Positions 20,535-29,797 of a stretch of DNA of 54,973 nucleotides are shown one piece after another (positions within the stretch are counted from its first letter, which is position 1; each line of letters starts with the position of its first letter). The stretch comes from Gammaproteobacteria bacterium. GTDB lineage: Bacteria; Pseudomonadota; Gammaproteobacteria; JAJPIJ01. Position numbers and translations under genes: made by a program. The notes beneath the pieces are model-generated. The model did not search any database. It was not told the origin of the DNA and was given only the letters and a program-made list of their open reading frames with translations. The stretch covers positions 1-54,973 of the forward strand of contig JAJVHZ010000007.1 in the NCBI GenBank assembly GCA_022072255.1, written 5' to 3'.

Positions 20535-21779
20535 TCAGCAGATGGTTCGCACGCGGGCGGCCGCCGGCAAGTCGCCGCTCAGCCCCATCGCCAGCCGCAT
20601 GATCATCTCCTTGGCGGGTTCGCAGCGATCGGTGAGCGAAAGACCCGCCCCGCGCAGCCAACGGACCGTTTTCAGTTCGCTGCCGAACAGGTGCTTGAAT
20701 CCGTCCATCGTCGTCTGCATCAGCCGATTCTCACCCGTACGCCAGCGCTCGTATCGGCGCAGTGTACGAATAGCGCCGATGTCCATGCCCGCCGCAACGG
20801 CCTGCCCAACCACCTCGGCCAGCGTCGCCGCATCGAGGAGTCCGAGGTTGGCGCCCTGCCCGGCGAGCGGGTGTATGGAGTGCGCGGCGTCGCCGGCCAG
20901 CGCGACGCGCGGCAGCACGTACCGCTCGGCGCGCGCCCTGGCGAGTTCGAATGCGGCGCGCTGTCCCACCTCCAGCACGCGGCCCAGCCGCTGTTCGAAG
21001 GCGTTCGCGAGCTCGCTGCCGAAGTCCTCGGGATCCAGTGCCAGCAGGCGTCGCGCGTGCGCCGGGCTCGTCGACCACACGATGGAGGACTTGTGAGCGT
21101 CATCGAGCGGCAGGAAGGCCAACGGGCCCTGCGACAGGAAGCGCTGAAAGGCGGTGTCGCCATGCGGTCGCTCCGTGCGCACGTTGCAGACTACGGCTTC
21201 CTGATTGTAGCCGTGACGTTCGTAGCCTATCCCCGCCAGCGTGCGCACGCGCGAGGCCGCGCCGTCGGCGCCGACCAGCAGCCGCGCCGAGATCCGTCTG
21301 CCTTCCTGAAGCGTGACTTCGAGGCACTCCGCCACGCTCTCCCAGGATTGCAGCGACGCCGGCCGCATGACGGTCACCTCCGGCAACTGCCGCAGGCGCG
21401 CACCGAGCGCGTCACAAAGGACGCGCTGCTCGACGATATAGCCGAGGGTCGGTTCGGCCAGCGCCGTGCTGTCGAAACATATCCGACCGCGGCTGTGGGC
21501 ATCCCAGACTTCCATGCGCCGGAAACACCCGCGACGGCGGCGCTCGACCTCTTCCCAGGCGCCGGCGTGCGCGAGCAGGCGCGCGGAGGCGCATGTGACG
21601 GCGTACACGCGCAGGTCATGGTCTCCGGGTGCCGGTGGCGGCGCGGCGGCGCCCGCCTCCACCGCCGCCACGCGCAGACCCAGGCCACCGAGCAAGGCTG
21701 CCGCCGCCAGGCCGACCACACCGCCGCCGATGACGGCGACGTCGAATTCGGCCGATTCGGTACGACGTGGCCTGATCAC
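20535..21779 (-). CDS. ubiI: ubiquinone biosynthesis FAD hydroxylase, UbiI/VisC type
   Basis: 414-residue flavoprotein monooxygenase of the UbiH/UbiF/VisC/Coq6 family. The dinucleotide-binding motif is [23 protein letters not shown] at about residues 12-34; DG motif [13 protein letters not shown] and the second FAD motif [26 protein letters not shown] are both intact. Start is GTG 21779, which overlaps the ubiH stop as GTGA, so the two are translationally coupled; the frame stays open upstream but is non-homologous. The pair ubiH-ubiI next to pepP is standard in Gammaproteobacteria. Which ring position it hydroxylates (C5 for UbiI, C6 for UbiF) is inferred from position only. Confidence 0.9.
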   Translation of the reverse strand: MIRPRRTESAEFDVAVIGGGVVGLAAAALLGGLGLRVAAVEAGAAAPPPAPGDHDLRVYAVTCASARLLAHAGAWEEVERRRRGCFRRMEVWDAHSRGRICFDSTALAEPTLGYIVEQRVLCDALGARLRQLPEVTVMRPASLQSWESVAECLEVTLQEGRRISARLLVGADGAASRVRTLAGIGYERHGYNQEAVVCNVRTERPHGDTAFQRFLSQGPLAFLPLDDAHKSSIVWSTSPAHARRLLALDPEDFGSELANAFEQRLGRVLEVGQRAAFELARARAERYVLPRVALAGDAAHSIHPLAGQGANLGLLDAATLAEVVGQAVAAGMDIGAIRTLRRYERWRTGENRLMQTTMDGFKHLFGSELKTVRWLRGAGLSLTDRCEPAKEMIMRLAMGLSGDLPAAARVRTIC

Positions 21780-22993
21780 AACGGCCGCCCCTGCAGCAGC
21801 CGTGACCGCGCCCCGTGCAGGCCGCTGCCGTGCGCCACCAGTCGCCGCTTGAGCGGCGGCACCAGTTCCACCCCCAGCATCAAGGCCTGCCTGGCCACGG
21901 CGTGCGGCCACCAGTCGTTGCAGAACAGCCGCGTGAGTCCGTCGGTGAACCTGATCGTGCGCCGGTGATCGGCGCGGCAGCGCTCGGCATAGGAATCCGT
22001 CACCGATGCATCGCCGATGTCCAGGCCCGCCCGCGCCGCGTCGACGATGCATTCCGCGGCCACGGCCGCGTCGCGCACGCCGAGATTGAAACCCTGCGCG
22101 CCGTTCGGATGAACGGCGTGAGCGGCGTTGCCGACCACGATGTAGCGATCACCGGCGACCCGGTCAGCGACGACGAGGCGCAGCGGATACATGCTGCGCC
22201 GACCAAGACCCGAGAGTTCCCCGAGACGCCGGCCAAACCGATCCTGCACCTGCGCGAGGAAGGCGTCATCGGGAAGTGATGCGGCCGCGGGCGCAGCCGC
22301 GCCCGGAAGCACGTAGACCAGGCCGCAACGCCCTGCCCGATGCGGCAACACCGCGGCCGGACCGTCGGGCGAGAATCGCTCGTAGGCCACGTCATCGTGA
22401 GGCCGGCCCGTCCGCAGATTGGCGATGATCGCGGTCTGGCCGTAGTCACGCCGCCGAACCCTGATGTTCAGCAGCTCCCGTGAGGGCGACTGGGCGCCAT
22501 CGGCCACGACCAGGACCCGCGCCTCCATCGAATAACGCTCCTCACCCCGCTGCGCCGTCACTTCGATCGCCGCGCGATGGTGGCGCAGCCCGATCACGCG
22601 CACTGGGCAGTGCAGCTCGCAGTTGGCCTGCCGCCGCAGGCGCTGCGTCAGCCTGGCGCCGAGGTCACGTGCAAGGCTCACGTGCGCGAGCGCCTCGAGG
22701 CCGAATTCCTCCGCGTACAGCCGCACCGCGCCGAACCGACCCCGCTCGGACACGTGAATGGCCCGCACGGGCGTGGCATCGGACGCGAGGCTCGGCCATA
22801 CGCCTATGCCGCTCAGCACCCGTTGCGTTGCCGGCGACAGGGCCAGCCCGCGATCATCGAAACTTGGCGGCGTATCGTCGTCGAACGGCACGGCCTCGAG
22901 GAGCGCCACCGACAGCGGCGTCCCGCCCAGCGCGCACGCGAGCGTGGCCCCCACCAGGCCACCCCCGACGATGACGACGTCATAGCGGTTCAT
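21776..22993 (-). CDS. ubiH: 2-octaprenyl-6-methoxyphenol hydroxylase
   Basis: 405-residue FAD monooxygenase of ubiquinone synthesis, likely acting at C1 of the ring. N-terminal motif YDVVIVGGGLVGATLACAL, DG motif VVADGAQSPSREL, and the C-terminal FAD motif YIVVGNAAHAVHPNGAQGFNLGVRDAA, where Asn replaces the commoner Asp of GDAAH; the GNAAH form is usual for UbiH proteins. Located 7 bases after pepP and overlapping ubiI by 4 bases. Such hydroxylases work at the inner face of the membrane in a soluble Ubi complex. Confidence 0.93.
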   Translation of the reverse strand: MNRYDVVIVGGGLVGATLACALGGTPLSVALLEAVPFDDDTPPSFDDRGLALSPATQRVLSGIGVWPSLASDATPVRAIHVSERGRFGAVRLYAEEFGLEALAHVSLARDLGARLTQRLRRQANCELHCPVRVIGLRHHRAAIEVTAQRGEERYSMEARVLVVADGAQSPSRELLNIRVRRRDYGQTAIIANLRTGRPHDDVAYERFSPDGPAAVLPHRAGRCGLVYVLPGAAAPAAASLPDDAFLAQVQDRFGRRLGELSGLGRRSMYPLRLVVADRVAGDRYIVVGNAAHAVHPNGAQGFNLGVRDAAVAAECIVDAARAGLDIGDASVTDSYAERCRADHRRTIRFTDGLTRLFCNDWWPHAVARQALMLGVELVPPLKRRLVAHGSGLHGARSRLLQGRPL

Positions 22994-23000
22994 TGCCGGC

Positions 23001-24320
23001 TCAGGCGGCGTGCGCCAGCGACATCAACGACTCGATCTGTTCGACGGTCTTGGGCGCCTCGACGGTCAGCACCTCGTTGCCGTCGCGGGTCACCAGCACG
23101 TCGTCTTCGATGCGTATCCCGATGTTCCACCAACGCTTGGCCAGACCGCGGGTGCCGGCCTTGAAGTACAGGCCGGGCTCCACCGTCAGGGTCATGCCCG
23201 GTTCCAGCACGCGCCATTCACCGCCGACCTTGTAGTCGCCGACGTCGTGAACGTCCATGCCCAGCCAGTGCCCGGTACGGTGCATGTAATAGGGGCGGTA
23301 CGCCTCGGCCTTGATCAGGGCCGGAAGCTTGCCCTTCAGGATCCCGAGCTCCAGGAGCCCCTTGGTGATGACACGGATCGCAGCCTCGTGCGGCTCGTTC
23401 CAGTGATTGCCGGGTTTCACCTTTTCGATCGCGGCGAGCTGCGCCTCGAGCACCAGGTCGTAGGCCTCTCGCTGCGCCGCCGAGAACCGGCCGCCCACCG
23501 GAAACGTACGGGTCACGTCGGCAGCGTAGTATTCATATTCCGCGCCGGCGTCGATCAACAGCAGATCGCCGTCCTTCAGCAACGCGGAATTCTCGCGGTA
23601 GTGCAGGATGCAGCCGTTGCCGCCGCTGCCGACGATCGGAGGATACGCGGTCGCGCGCGTGCCACCGTGCATGAACGCGTGCTGCAGCTCCGCCTCGATC
23701 TGGTATTCGTACATGCCCGGCCGGCACACACGCATCGCGCGCCGGTGCGCCTCCACCGTGATCTGGGCCGCCTGACGCATCGCGGTAATTTCCGCCTTGC
23801 TCTTGAACAGACGCATGTCGTGAAGGACATGTCCAAGCGCGATGAACTCCTCCGGCGCCCGTACGCCGGCGCGGCCACGGCCCCGGACCTGGGTCACCCA
23901 GGTGACCACCCGGTGGTCGAACTCGGCGTCCTGCCCCATCGTGTAGTACACGCGCGCCTTGTTCTCGAGCAGGCCCGGCAGTATGTCGTCCATGTCTGAG
24001 TAGGGGAATGCGTCGTCGGCGCCAAACAGGTCCGTGGCACCCTCGAGACCGGCGCGCAATCCGTCCCACGCCTCCCGTTCCGGGTCGCGCTCGCGACAGA
24101 ACAGTATGTACTCGCCCTGCGGCCGATTCGGCACGAGGACCGCCACGGCCTGGGGCTCGGCAAACCCGGTGAGGTAATAAAAATCGCTGTCCGCCCGGAA
24201 TGGAAATTCGACGTCCCGATTGCGGATCCGTACCTGCGCCGTCGGGACGATGGCAATGGCGCGATTGCCCATGGTCTCCATTAGCTGCTTGCGGCGGCGC
24301 GCAAACTCCTGCTTCAGCAT
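23001..24320 (-). CDS. pepP: Xaa-Pro aminopeptidase
   Basis: 439-residue M24B metallopeptidase that removes an N-terminal residue preceding proline. It has the N-terminal creatinase-like domain (FYYLTGFAEPQAV) and the pita-bread catalytic domain. The metal ligands are visible: two Asp in LLIDAGAEYEYYAADVTRTFPV, His in YYMHRTGHWLGMDVHD, Glu in LTVEPGLYF and Glu in IGIRIEDDVLV. Start ATG 24320 is used. First gene of pepP-ubiH-ubiI, and divergent from the zapB-like gene, the conserved gammaproteobacterial layout. Confidence 0.95.
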   Translation of the reverse strand: MLKQEFARRRKQLMETMGNRAIAIVPTAQVRIRNRDVEFPFRADSDFYYLTGFAEPQAVAVLVPNRPQGEYILFCRERDPEREAWDGLRAGLEGATDLFGADDAFPYSDMDDILPGLLENKARVYYTMGQDAEFDHRVVTWVTQVRGRGRAGVRAPEEFIALGHVLHDMRLFKSKAEITAMRQAAQITVEAHRRAMRVCRPGMYEYQIEAELQHAFMHGGTRATAYPPIVGSGGNGCILHYRENSALLKDGDLLLIDAGAEYEYYAADVTRTFPVGGRFSAAQREAYDLVLEAQLAAIEKVKPGNHWNEPHEAAIRVITKGLLELGILKGKLPALIKAEAYRPYYMHRTGHWLGMDVHDVGDYKVGGEWRVLEPGMTLTVEPGLYFKAGTRGLAKRWWNIGIRIEDDVLVTRDGNEVLTVEAPKTVEQIESLMSLAHAA

Positions 24321-24436
24321 GCTGGCATCACTCTCGACGTGCGACAGGCGGATCCGAGTTCGGAAAAATGCAAGGTACGGACGGTCATAATTTTCATCGA
24401 CAATTTATCACAACTGCACATGCCTGATCGGCGCTG

Positions 24437-24465
24437 TTGACCCCCTCCTATGGCCGCTCTATATT
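24437..24465 (+). promoter_or_regulatory. promoter for the zapB-like/zapA transcript
   Basis: TTGACC (24437-24442), 17-base spacer, TATATT (24460-24465): 5 of 6 matches in each hexamer, the best sigma-70 site I found in the window. It lies 57 bases before the zapB-like start and may also contribute to 6S RNA. Confidence 0.65.
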
Positions 24466-24522
24466 GGCCAAAACCGGGCGGTGACCCGACATTCGGGCCC
24501 ACACCCTACGTGCACCAGGCAG

Positions 24523-24747
24523 ATGAACGAACAAGAAACTGAATCGCTGGATCTGGCGGCCCTCGAAGCGCGCGTCGACGAGCTCATTCGCACGATCGAC
24601 AAGCTCTCGAGCGAGAATCGCGCGCTGAAATCGCAGCAGGTCACCCTGTCGGCGGAGCGTTCGCTGCTGATCGAGAAAACCGAGATGGCTCGCACGCGCG
24701 TGGAGTCGATGATCGCCCGCCTCAAGGCCATGGAAACCCGCCCATGA
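24523..24747 (+). CDS. TIGR02449-family ZapB-like coiled-coil protein
   Basis: 74-residue, almost wholly alpha-helical protein with heptad-like spacing of Leu and Ile from about residue 8 to 70 (LDLAALEARVDELIRTIDKL), no Cys and no signal peptide. Proteins of this type sit directly before zapA in many Gammaproteobacteria and are thought to be ZapB-like partners in the Z-ring, though this is mainly from context. ATG 24523 has AGGCAG upstream. Its stop overlaps the zapA start as ATGA, so the two are translationally coupled. Confidence 0.85.
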   Translation: MNEQETESLDLAALEARVDELIRTIDKLSSENRALKSQQVTLSAERSLLIEKTEMARTRVESMIARLKAMETRP

Positions 24748-25076
24748 GTGACGCACCGAAGCCCATACCAGTGACCATACTCGACAAGGAGTATCTCGTC
24801 GCCTGCGCCGAGAACGAGCGCGAATCGCTTTTCCAGGCGGCTGAGTTCCTCAACAGGCGCATGAAGCAGTTGCGCGACTCCGGAAAGATCATCGGTGCGG
24901 AACGCATCGCCGTGATGGCGGCCCTGAACATCGCGCACGAGTACCAGGACTACCGCAATCAGAAAGAGGGCTATACTCTGAACATCGGCGCCAGCCTGAA
25001 GCGGATTCAGAGCAAGATCGCCGGCGCGCTCAGCCGCGAGGAACAACTGGAACTCACCGACGCCTCATCGAGCTGA
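24744..25076 (+). CDS. zapA: cell division protein ZapA
   Basis: 110-residue cytoplasmic protein that binds and bundles FtsZ filaments at the division site. The N-terminal domain contains PVTILDKEYLVACAENERESLFQAAEFLNRRMKQLRDSGKIIGAERIAVMAALNIAHE in pieces typical of ZapA: the TILDKEYxVxCxxxE strand-turn and the RIAVMAALNIAHE helix. A C-terminal coiled-coil tail follows. It overlaps the preceding gene by 4 bases, and 6S RNA begins 62 bases downstream, as in E. coli and Pseudomonas. Confidence 0.95.
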   Translation: MSDAPKPIPVTILDKEYLVACAENERESLFQAAEFLNRRMKQLRDSGKIIGAERIAVMAALNIAHEYQDYRNQKEGYTLNIGASLKRIQSKIAGALSREEQLELTDASSS

Positions 25077-25138
25077 GCATCGGCGATCGAGAGGGGACGG
25101 CCGCGCGACCCCCAACTGCGGCGCGGAGTCGGTAATAG

Positions 25139-25327
25139 AATTCTCTGGGGTGTACGTCAGCAGGCCGGGTATTCTTGAGCCTATACGTTACACCTACCCG
25201 GAGTCGACCGAAAAACGGCGATGTTGAGCTATGCCGCCACGAGCGGAAAGCCTGATTCGCCCGGAACGACTCCAATCTTGAACCTGCGGTTCAAGTCGAT
25301 GGTCGGCAACGGCATCCCGGAGATCCA
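25139..25327 (+). ncRNA. ssrS: 6S RNA
   Basis: About 189 bases directly after zapA. The closing ends pair: TTCTCTGGGGTG near 25141 and GGCATCCCGGAGA near 25311-25323, as in E. coli (CUCUGAGAUG with CAUCUCGGAG). The 5' strand of the central region has TTGAGCCTATA (E. coli UGAGCCGAUA), and the 3' strand has the conserved small hairpin CTTGAACC-GGTTCAAG. 6S RNA mimics an open promoter and traps sigma-70 RNA polymerase in stationary phase. Ends are estimated by alignment to the E. coli RNA from memory and could shift by a few bases. TAATAG at 25133-25138 may be its -10. Confidence 0.95.
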
Positions 25328-25419
25328 CCCTTTTCGCCAGGCGCGCACCCTTCCCGACCGGTCCGCGGTCCGACCTGCCCGGCGCCCGGACGCGCAGAGA
25401 CACCTCCTGACGCATTTCC

Positions 25420-25878
25420 ATGAACTACTGGCTGATGAAATCCGAGCCGTCCGCCTTCAGCGTCGACGATCTCGCGGCGATCCCCGGAAAGACCACGGGC
25501 TGGGACGGGGTCCGCAACTATCAGGCCCGCAACATGCTGCGCGACGATTTCCGCGTGGGCGATCTCGCCTTCTTGTACCACTCCAGCTGCGAACTGCCGG
25601 GTGTGGTCGGGCTCCTGAAGGTGGTCCGGAGAGGCTACGCCGATCCCTCGCAGTTCGATCCCGGGAGCGAGTACTTCGATCCCGGCAGCGACCCCCACGC
25701 TCCACGCTGGTTCTGCGTGGACGTGAAGCTGAAGCGGAAGTTCGGGCGCGTCATCGGGCTGGAGGAACTGCGCAGGCACAAGCCGCTGCGCAATCTGAGG
25801 CTGCTTCAGCGCGGCAACCGGCTGTCTGTCATGCCGGTTGCCAAGGCGGAATGGGATTTCATCCTTTCGCTGGAATAG
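25420..25878 (+). CDS. EVE domain-containing protein
   Basis: 152-residue single-domain protein starting MNYWLMKSEPSAFSVDDLA, the hallmark of the EVE/thymocyte nuclear protein 1 family, with WDGVRNYQARNMLRDDFRVGDLAFLYHSSC and a later P-R-W-F-C-V-D-V strand. EVE domains are PUA-like folds that recognise modified bases in DNA or RNA; the role of the stand-alone housekeeping form is unsettled. No signal peptide. It lies 92 bases after 6S RNA. In many relatives the 5-formyl-THF cyclo-ligase gene (fau) sits between the two; it is absent here. Confidence 0.92.
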   Translation: MNYWLMKSEPSAFSVDDLAAIPGKTTGWDGVRNYQARNMLRDDFRVGDLAFLYHSSCELPGVVGLLKVVRRGYADPSQFDPGSEYFDPGSDPHAPRWFCVDVKLKRKFGRVIGLEELRRHKPLRNLRLLQRGNRLSVMPVAKAEWDFILSLE

Positions 25879-26101
25879 CCTTCCGCCCTCAGGCGCGCGA
25901 AACGCCGACGGGAGGATTTCCGGAAGGCGCCGCCGAAGTTGGGGCCGGTCTGAGAGGTTGTCGTGAATCAGAGCGAGGCTGCGCGGCAAGGCATCGACCC
26001 TGACGAATCGGCAACGCATGCAGGTTCCTCTTGAAATTCCGATCGGGCCAGGTACTGCACCAATATCCTGATCCGGGACCCTTTCCCGCCGCCGTGCCGC
26101 G

Positions 26102-27199
26102 TCAAACGTTGAACCGGAAATGGACGATGTCGCCGTCCTGCATGACGTAATCCCTGCCTTCCAGCCGCCATTTGCCCTTTTCTTTCGCGGCCTGCTCACC
26201 GCCGCAGTCGATGAAATCCTGGTAGGCAACGACCTCGGCGCGAATGAATCCGTGCTCGAAATCGGTGTGGATGACGCCGGCGGCCTGCGGCGCGGTGGCG
26301 CCGAGCGGAATCGTCCAGGCGCGCGTCTCCTTCGGGCCGGTCGTAAAGAACGTCTGCAGGCCGAGCAGCGTATGTCCCGCCCGGATGAGGCGATTCAGGC
26401 CCGGCTCCTCCTGTCCGAGCTCGATCAGAAATTCACGGCGATCCGCCTCGCTGAGCTGCGAGAGCTCGGCCTCGACGGCCGCACAGACGGGCACGCATGG
26501 CGCACCCTCGGCGGCGGCGAGCTCCTCGACCTTGCGCAGGTGCGGGTTGCCGCTCCTCAGTCCGCTCTCATCGAGGTTGGCAACGTACAGGACCGGCTTC
26601 ATGGTCAGCAGGTTGTATTCCTTCAGCCGCGCCTTGTCCTCGCCGGAAAGCTCCAGGGTGCGGGCCGCACGCCCCTCGTTCAGGTGCCCGACCAGGCGCT
26701 CCAGGAGCTGCTTTTTCGCCAGCAGCTCCTTGTCGGCTCCCGCCTTCGCCTGCTTCCCGAGCCGATCCGCCGCGCGCGCCACGGTGTCCAGGTCCGCGAG
26801 CGCCAGCTCCGTGTTTATGGTCTCGATGTCGTTGAGCGGATCGACGCGCCCGGCGACGTGTATGACATTCTCGTTCTCGAAGCACCTGACCACGTGCGCG
26901 ATGGCCTGGGTCTCACGGATATGCGAGAGAAACTGGTTGCCGAGGCCCTCACCCCTGGACGCGCCGGCGACCAGGCCGGCGATATCCACGAACTCCATGT
27001 AGGTCTGCACGATCTTCTGCGGCTTCGTAATCGCGGCGATGCGATCGAGCCTGGGGTCCGGCATGGCTACCACCCCGACATTCGGATCGATGGTGCAGAA
27101 GGGATAATTCTCGGCGGCGATGCCGGCGCTGGTCAGGGCGTTGAACAACGATGACTTGCCGACGTTCGGCAGCCCGACGATACCGCATTTGAATCCCAT
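26102..27199 (-). CDS. ychF: ribosome-binding ATPase YchF
   Basis: 365-residue OBG-family P-loop protein. G1 motif GLPNVGKSS (residues 9-17), G3 [20 protein letters not shown], and NLDE in place of the usual NKxD, which is why YchF prefers ATP to GTP. A coiled-coil insert (about residues 135-190) and a C-terminal TGS domain ([18 protein letters not shown]) complete it. It binds the ribosome and modulates stress responses and translation. Start ATG 27199 ([14 protein letters not shown]). It follows pth by 29 bases, as in most Gammaproteobacteria. Confidence 0.97.
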   Translation of the reverse strand: MGFKCGIVGLPNVGKSSLFNALTSAGIAAENYPFCTIDPNVGVVAMPDPRLDRIAAITKPQKIVQTYMEFVDIAGLVAGASRGEGLGNQFLSHIRETQAIAHVVRCFENENVIHVAGRVDPLNDIETINTELALADLDTVARAADRLGKQAKAGADKELLAKKQLLERLVGHLNEGRAARTLELSGEDKARLKEYNLLTMKPVLYVANLDESGLRSGNPHLRKVEELAAAEGAPCVPVCAAVEAELSQLSEADRREFLIELGQEEPGLNRLIRAGHTLLGLQTFFTTGPKETRAWTIPLGATAPQAAGVIHTDFEHGFIRAEVVAYQDFIDCGGEQAAKEKGKWRLEGRDYVMQDGDIVHFRFNV

Positions 27200-27228
27200 T
27201 TGATCTCCGCGAGGCTAATCCCGACGCA

Positions 27229-27855
27229 TCAGCTTCCGGGCGGCTGTGTGGTGGTAGCGGCGGTGGTGGCGACCGGCGAACGGCGATTCAGGTGCGTCAT
27301 CGCCTTGTTGATCTGCCCGCCGAGCACCGCAGGCAGCACCGCCAACGCCTCGTCGATGGAGGCGAGGATCCCGTCCTCCTCGCTGGCGGGAGGCCGCCCG
27401 AGGACGAATGGCGTCACCAGTTCCCGGGAGCCCGGGTGGCCTATCCCTATCCGGAAGCGGAAGAATTCGCGGCTCGCCAGCTTTTCGATGATGTCGCCGA
27501 GGCCGTTGTGTCCGCCCGCGCCGCCGCCCTTCTTCAGGCGCGTGATCCCCGGCGGCAGGTCCAACTCGTCATGCGCGACGATGATCTGCTCCGCTGCGAG
27601 GCGGTAGAACCGCGTGAAGGCGGCGACGGCGTCGCCGCTGAGGTTCATGTAGGTGGCGGGCTTGAGCAGCCAGAGCTCGTTGTCCTCGATGCTGATCCGG
27701 CAGATCTCGCCGTGGAATTTCGATTCCCGACGGAAGCCGTCGCCCCGCCTTGCGGCCAGGCGATCGACCAGCCAAAAACCGGCGTTGTGGCGCGTGCGCG
27801 CATAGTCCGGGCCCGGATTGCCCAGGCCCACGACAGCTGCGATCGACGCGGCCAA
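27229..27855 (-). CDS. pth: peptidyl-tRNA hydrolase
   Basis: 208-residue cytoplasmic hydrolase that frees tRNA from stalled peptidyl-tRNA. Key parts: VVGLGNPGPDYARTRHNAGFWLVD with the catalytic His of TRHNAG, KPATYMNLSG with the substrate Asn, VAHDELDLPPG with the catalytic Asp, and GGGAGGHNGL. The C-terminal 20 residues are a Thr/Ala/Pro-rich tail beyond the usual end at about 190. It lies 24 bases after rplY and before ychF, so the three genes are likely one transcript. Confidence 0.97.
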   Translation of the reverse strand: MAASIAAVVGLGNPGPDYARTRHNAGFWLVDRLAARRGDGFRRESKFHGEICRISIEDNELWLLKPATYMNLSGDAVAAFTRFYRLAAEQIIVAHDELDLPPGITRLKKGGGAGGHNGLGDIIEKLASREFFRFRIGIGHPGSRELVTPFVLGRPPASEEDGILASIDEALAVLPAVLGGQINKAMTHLNRRSPVATTAATTTQPPGS

Positions 27856-27879
27856 ATCGCCGGTTCCGGTAATCGGCGA

Positions 27880-28563
27880 CTACTTCTTGCCTTCGGCCTT
27901 GGGCGCGGGAGCGGCAGCGGCCGCCGTGGCGGCCGGAGCCCCGGCTGGCGCGGCGGCGGCAGCGGCGACCTCGGCCTCCACGGGCGCCTCCTCCACGATC
28001 ACCTTGGGCAGGTGGCAGGAGACCACACCCTGTTCGGCGTCACCGATGGGCTCCACGCCATCGGGAAGCTTCAGGTCCGAGATGTGCAGCGTATCGCCGA
28101 GGTTCATGGCGCCGAGATCCACCGCAATGAACTCCGGGAGATCCTTGGGCAAGCACGAGATCTCGATGTCCGTCATCAGGTGGCTGATGACGCCGCCGCC
28201 GGTCTTCACGCCCGCGCAGGTCGACTCGTTGAGGAAGTGCAGCCGCACGCGCATCGTGAGCTTCTTCTTCTCGTCCACGCGCATCAGATCCACGTGCAGC
28301 ACGACGGGCCTGAACGGGTGACGCTGCAGATCCTTCAGAACCACCCGCTCGGCGGCGCCGTCGAGTTTCAGCGTCAGAATGTGGGAATAGAACGCCTCGT
28401 TGGCGAGGTGCAACATCATCTCGTTGTTACTGACCGCGATGGACTGCGGACTCTTGCCGCCTCCATATAGGATCCCCGGGGCCTTGCCGGCACGACGCAG
28501 GCGGCGGCTCGCACCCTTGCCCTGGTCGGCGCGCTTCTCGGCGACGATTTCGAACTGCTGCAT
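27880..28563 (-). CDS. rplY: 50S ribosomal protein L25/general stress protein Ctc
   Basis: 227-residue two-domain L25 of the long Ctc type, which binds 5S rRNA. The N-domain has EKRADQGKGASRRLRRAGKAPGILYGGG, the C-domain RPVVLHVDLMRVDEKKKLTMRVRLHF and the GDTLHISDLKLPDGVE strand. It ends in an Ala/Pro-rich tail (about residues 192-227) that is typical of this form in GC-rich genomes. ATG 28563 is preceded by AGGAGA. A 100-base gap with a long hairpin (28630-28657) separates it from prs. Confidence 0.96.
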   Translation of the reverse strand: MQQFEIVAEKRADQGKGASRRLRRAGKAPGILYGGGKSPQSIAVSNNEMMLHLANEAFYSHILTLKLDGAAERVVLKDLQRHPFRPVVLHVDLMRVDEKKKLTMRVRLHFLNESTCAGVKTGGGVISHLMTDIEISCLPKDLPEFIAVDLGAMNLGDTLHISDLKLPDGVEPIGDAEQGVVSCHLPKVIVEEAPVEAEVAAAAAAPAGAPAATAAAAAPAPKAEGKK

Positions 28564-28629
28564 GACATCTTCTCCTATGTTTACGCGACTGAGTTCGCGA
28601 TCGCCCGCGACCAGGCGACCGCTCCGAAG

Positions 28630-28657
28630 GCGGTCCGGTCGCATGTGACCGGACCGC
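28630..28657 (-). other. 11-bp hairpin between prs and rplY
   Basis: Perfect 11-bp inverted repeat (28630-28640 with 28647-28657), six-base loop, 6 bases after the prs stop and 66 bases before the rplY start. It has no T-run, so it is not a standard terminator; an RNA-processing, pausing or ribosomal-protein control site is possible. Confidence 0.5.
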
Positions 28658-28663
28658 GTACCA

Positions 28664-29620
28664 CTAATCCATGAACAGCGTGCTGAGCGACTCGCCGCTG
28701 GCGATGCGGCGCAGGCTCTCGGCAAGCAAGCCCGCCACGCTCACCCGCCGGATGCGCGAACACCCCTCGGCGTCGGGCTTCAGCGGGATCGTGTCGGTCA
28801 CCACCAGCTCGTCGAGCTCGGAGCCCTCTATGTTCGCGATCGCCTTGCCCGAGAGCACCGCGTGCGTGCAATAGGCAGACACCCGCCTGGCACCGCTTCG
28901 CTTCAGCGCTGCGGCTGCCTGGCACAGCGTGCCGGCCGTGTCGACAATGTCGTCGACGATGACGCAGCTGCGATCCTTCACGTCACCGATGATGTTCATG
29001 ATCTCGGCGACATTCGCGCGCGGGCGACGCTTGTCGATTATCGCAAGGTCGGCGTCGTCCAGACGCTTGGCCAGCGCGCGGGCGCGCACCACGCCCCCGA
29101 CGTCGGGCGAGACGACCATCAGATCCGAGCGGCTCACCTTCTTCCAGACATCGCCGAGCAGCACCGGCGAGGCATAAATATTGTCGACCGGTATGTCGAA
29201 AAATCCCTGTACCTGGTCGGCGTGCACGTCCACGGTCAGGACCCGACTCACGCCGGCAGCCTGGATCATGTTCGCCACCAGGCGCGCGGAGATCGGCACT
29301 CGCGCCGATCGCGGCCGCCGGTCCTGGCGCGCATACCCCATATAGGGAATCACGGCGGTCACCCGCGCCGCCGAGGCGCGACGGATGGCGTCCGTCATCA
29401 CCAGCAGTTCCATCAGGTTGTCGTTCGTCGGCGCACAGGTCGGCTGCATGATGTACACGTCCCGACCGCGCACGTTTTCGATGATCTCCACCTGTATCTC
29501 GCCGTCGCTGAACCGGTCGACGGCGGCCTTGCCGAGCGGCAGATACAGATACCCGGCTACCGCCTCTGCAAGGGGGCGATTGGCGTTGCCGGTGAACAGC
29601 GTAAACTGATCGAGCGCCAC
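28664..29620 (-). CDS. prs: ribose-phosphate pyrophosphokinase
   Basis: 318-residue enzyme making PRPP from ribose-5-phosphate and ATP for nucleotide, His and Trp synthesis. Class I signatures: [66 protein letters not shown], the catalytic KRR region, and the PRPP loop [11 protein letters not shown] start at GTG 29620 ([12 protein letters not shown]), with GGAG 9 bases upstream; an in-frame extension to 29671 lacks homology. It lies between tRNA-Gln and rplY in the conserved ispE-tRNA-prs-rplY-pth order. Confidence 0.96.
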   Translation of the reverse strand: MALDQFTLFTGNANRPLAEAVAGYLYLPLGKAAVDRFSDGEIQVEIIENVRGRDVYIMQPTCAPTNDNLMELLVMTDAIRRASAARVTAVIPYMGYARQDRRPRSARVPISARLVANMIQAAGVSRVLTVDVHADQVQGFFDIPVDNIYASPVLLGDVWKKVSRSDLMVVSPDVGGVVRARALAKRLDDADLAIIDKRRPRANVAEIMNIIGDVKDRSCVIVDDIVDTAGTLCQAAAALKRSGARRVSAYCTHAVLSGKAIANIEGSELDELVVTDTIPLKPDAEGCSRIRRVSVAGLLAESLRRIASGESLSTLFMD

Positions 29621-29687
29621 GCAGCTGCACTCCAGTAATTGGTGAGGTCGGGGCCCCTGCCGTGGCGGCACGGGCCGTCCTGACTGT

Positions 29688-29762
29688 TGGCTGGGGCGCC
29701 AGGATTCGAACCTGGGAATGCCGGAATCAAAATCCGGTGCCTTACCACTTGGCGACGCCCCA
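29688..29762 (-). tRNA. tRNA-Gln (TTG anticodon)
   Basis: 75-base tRNA with CCA encoded at 29690-29688. The acceptor stem TGGGGCG pairs with CGCCCCA, the T-arm has GGTTCGAATCC, and the anticodon stem CCGGA/TCCGG encloses a loop reading TTTTGAT, giving anticodon TTG. It sits between ispE and prs, the same place as in Pseudomonas. Confidence 0.97.
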
Positions 29763-29797
29763 AAGAAATCCTGTCGGTCGCGATCGGCACCCCCCAG

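Noticed and set aside
25879-26101. Possible remnant of fau between the EVE gene and ychF
   Set aside because: No frame in this 223-base gap shows any cyclo-ligase motif.
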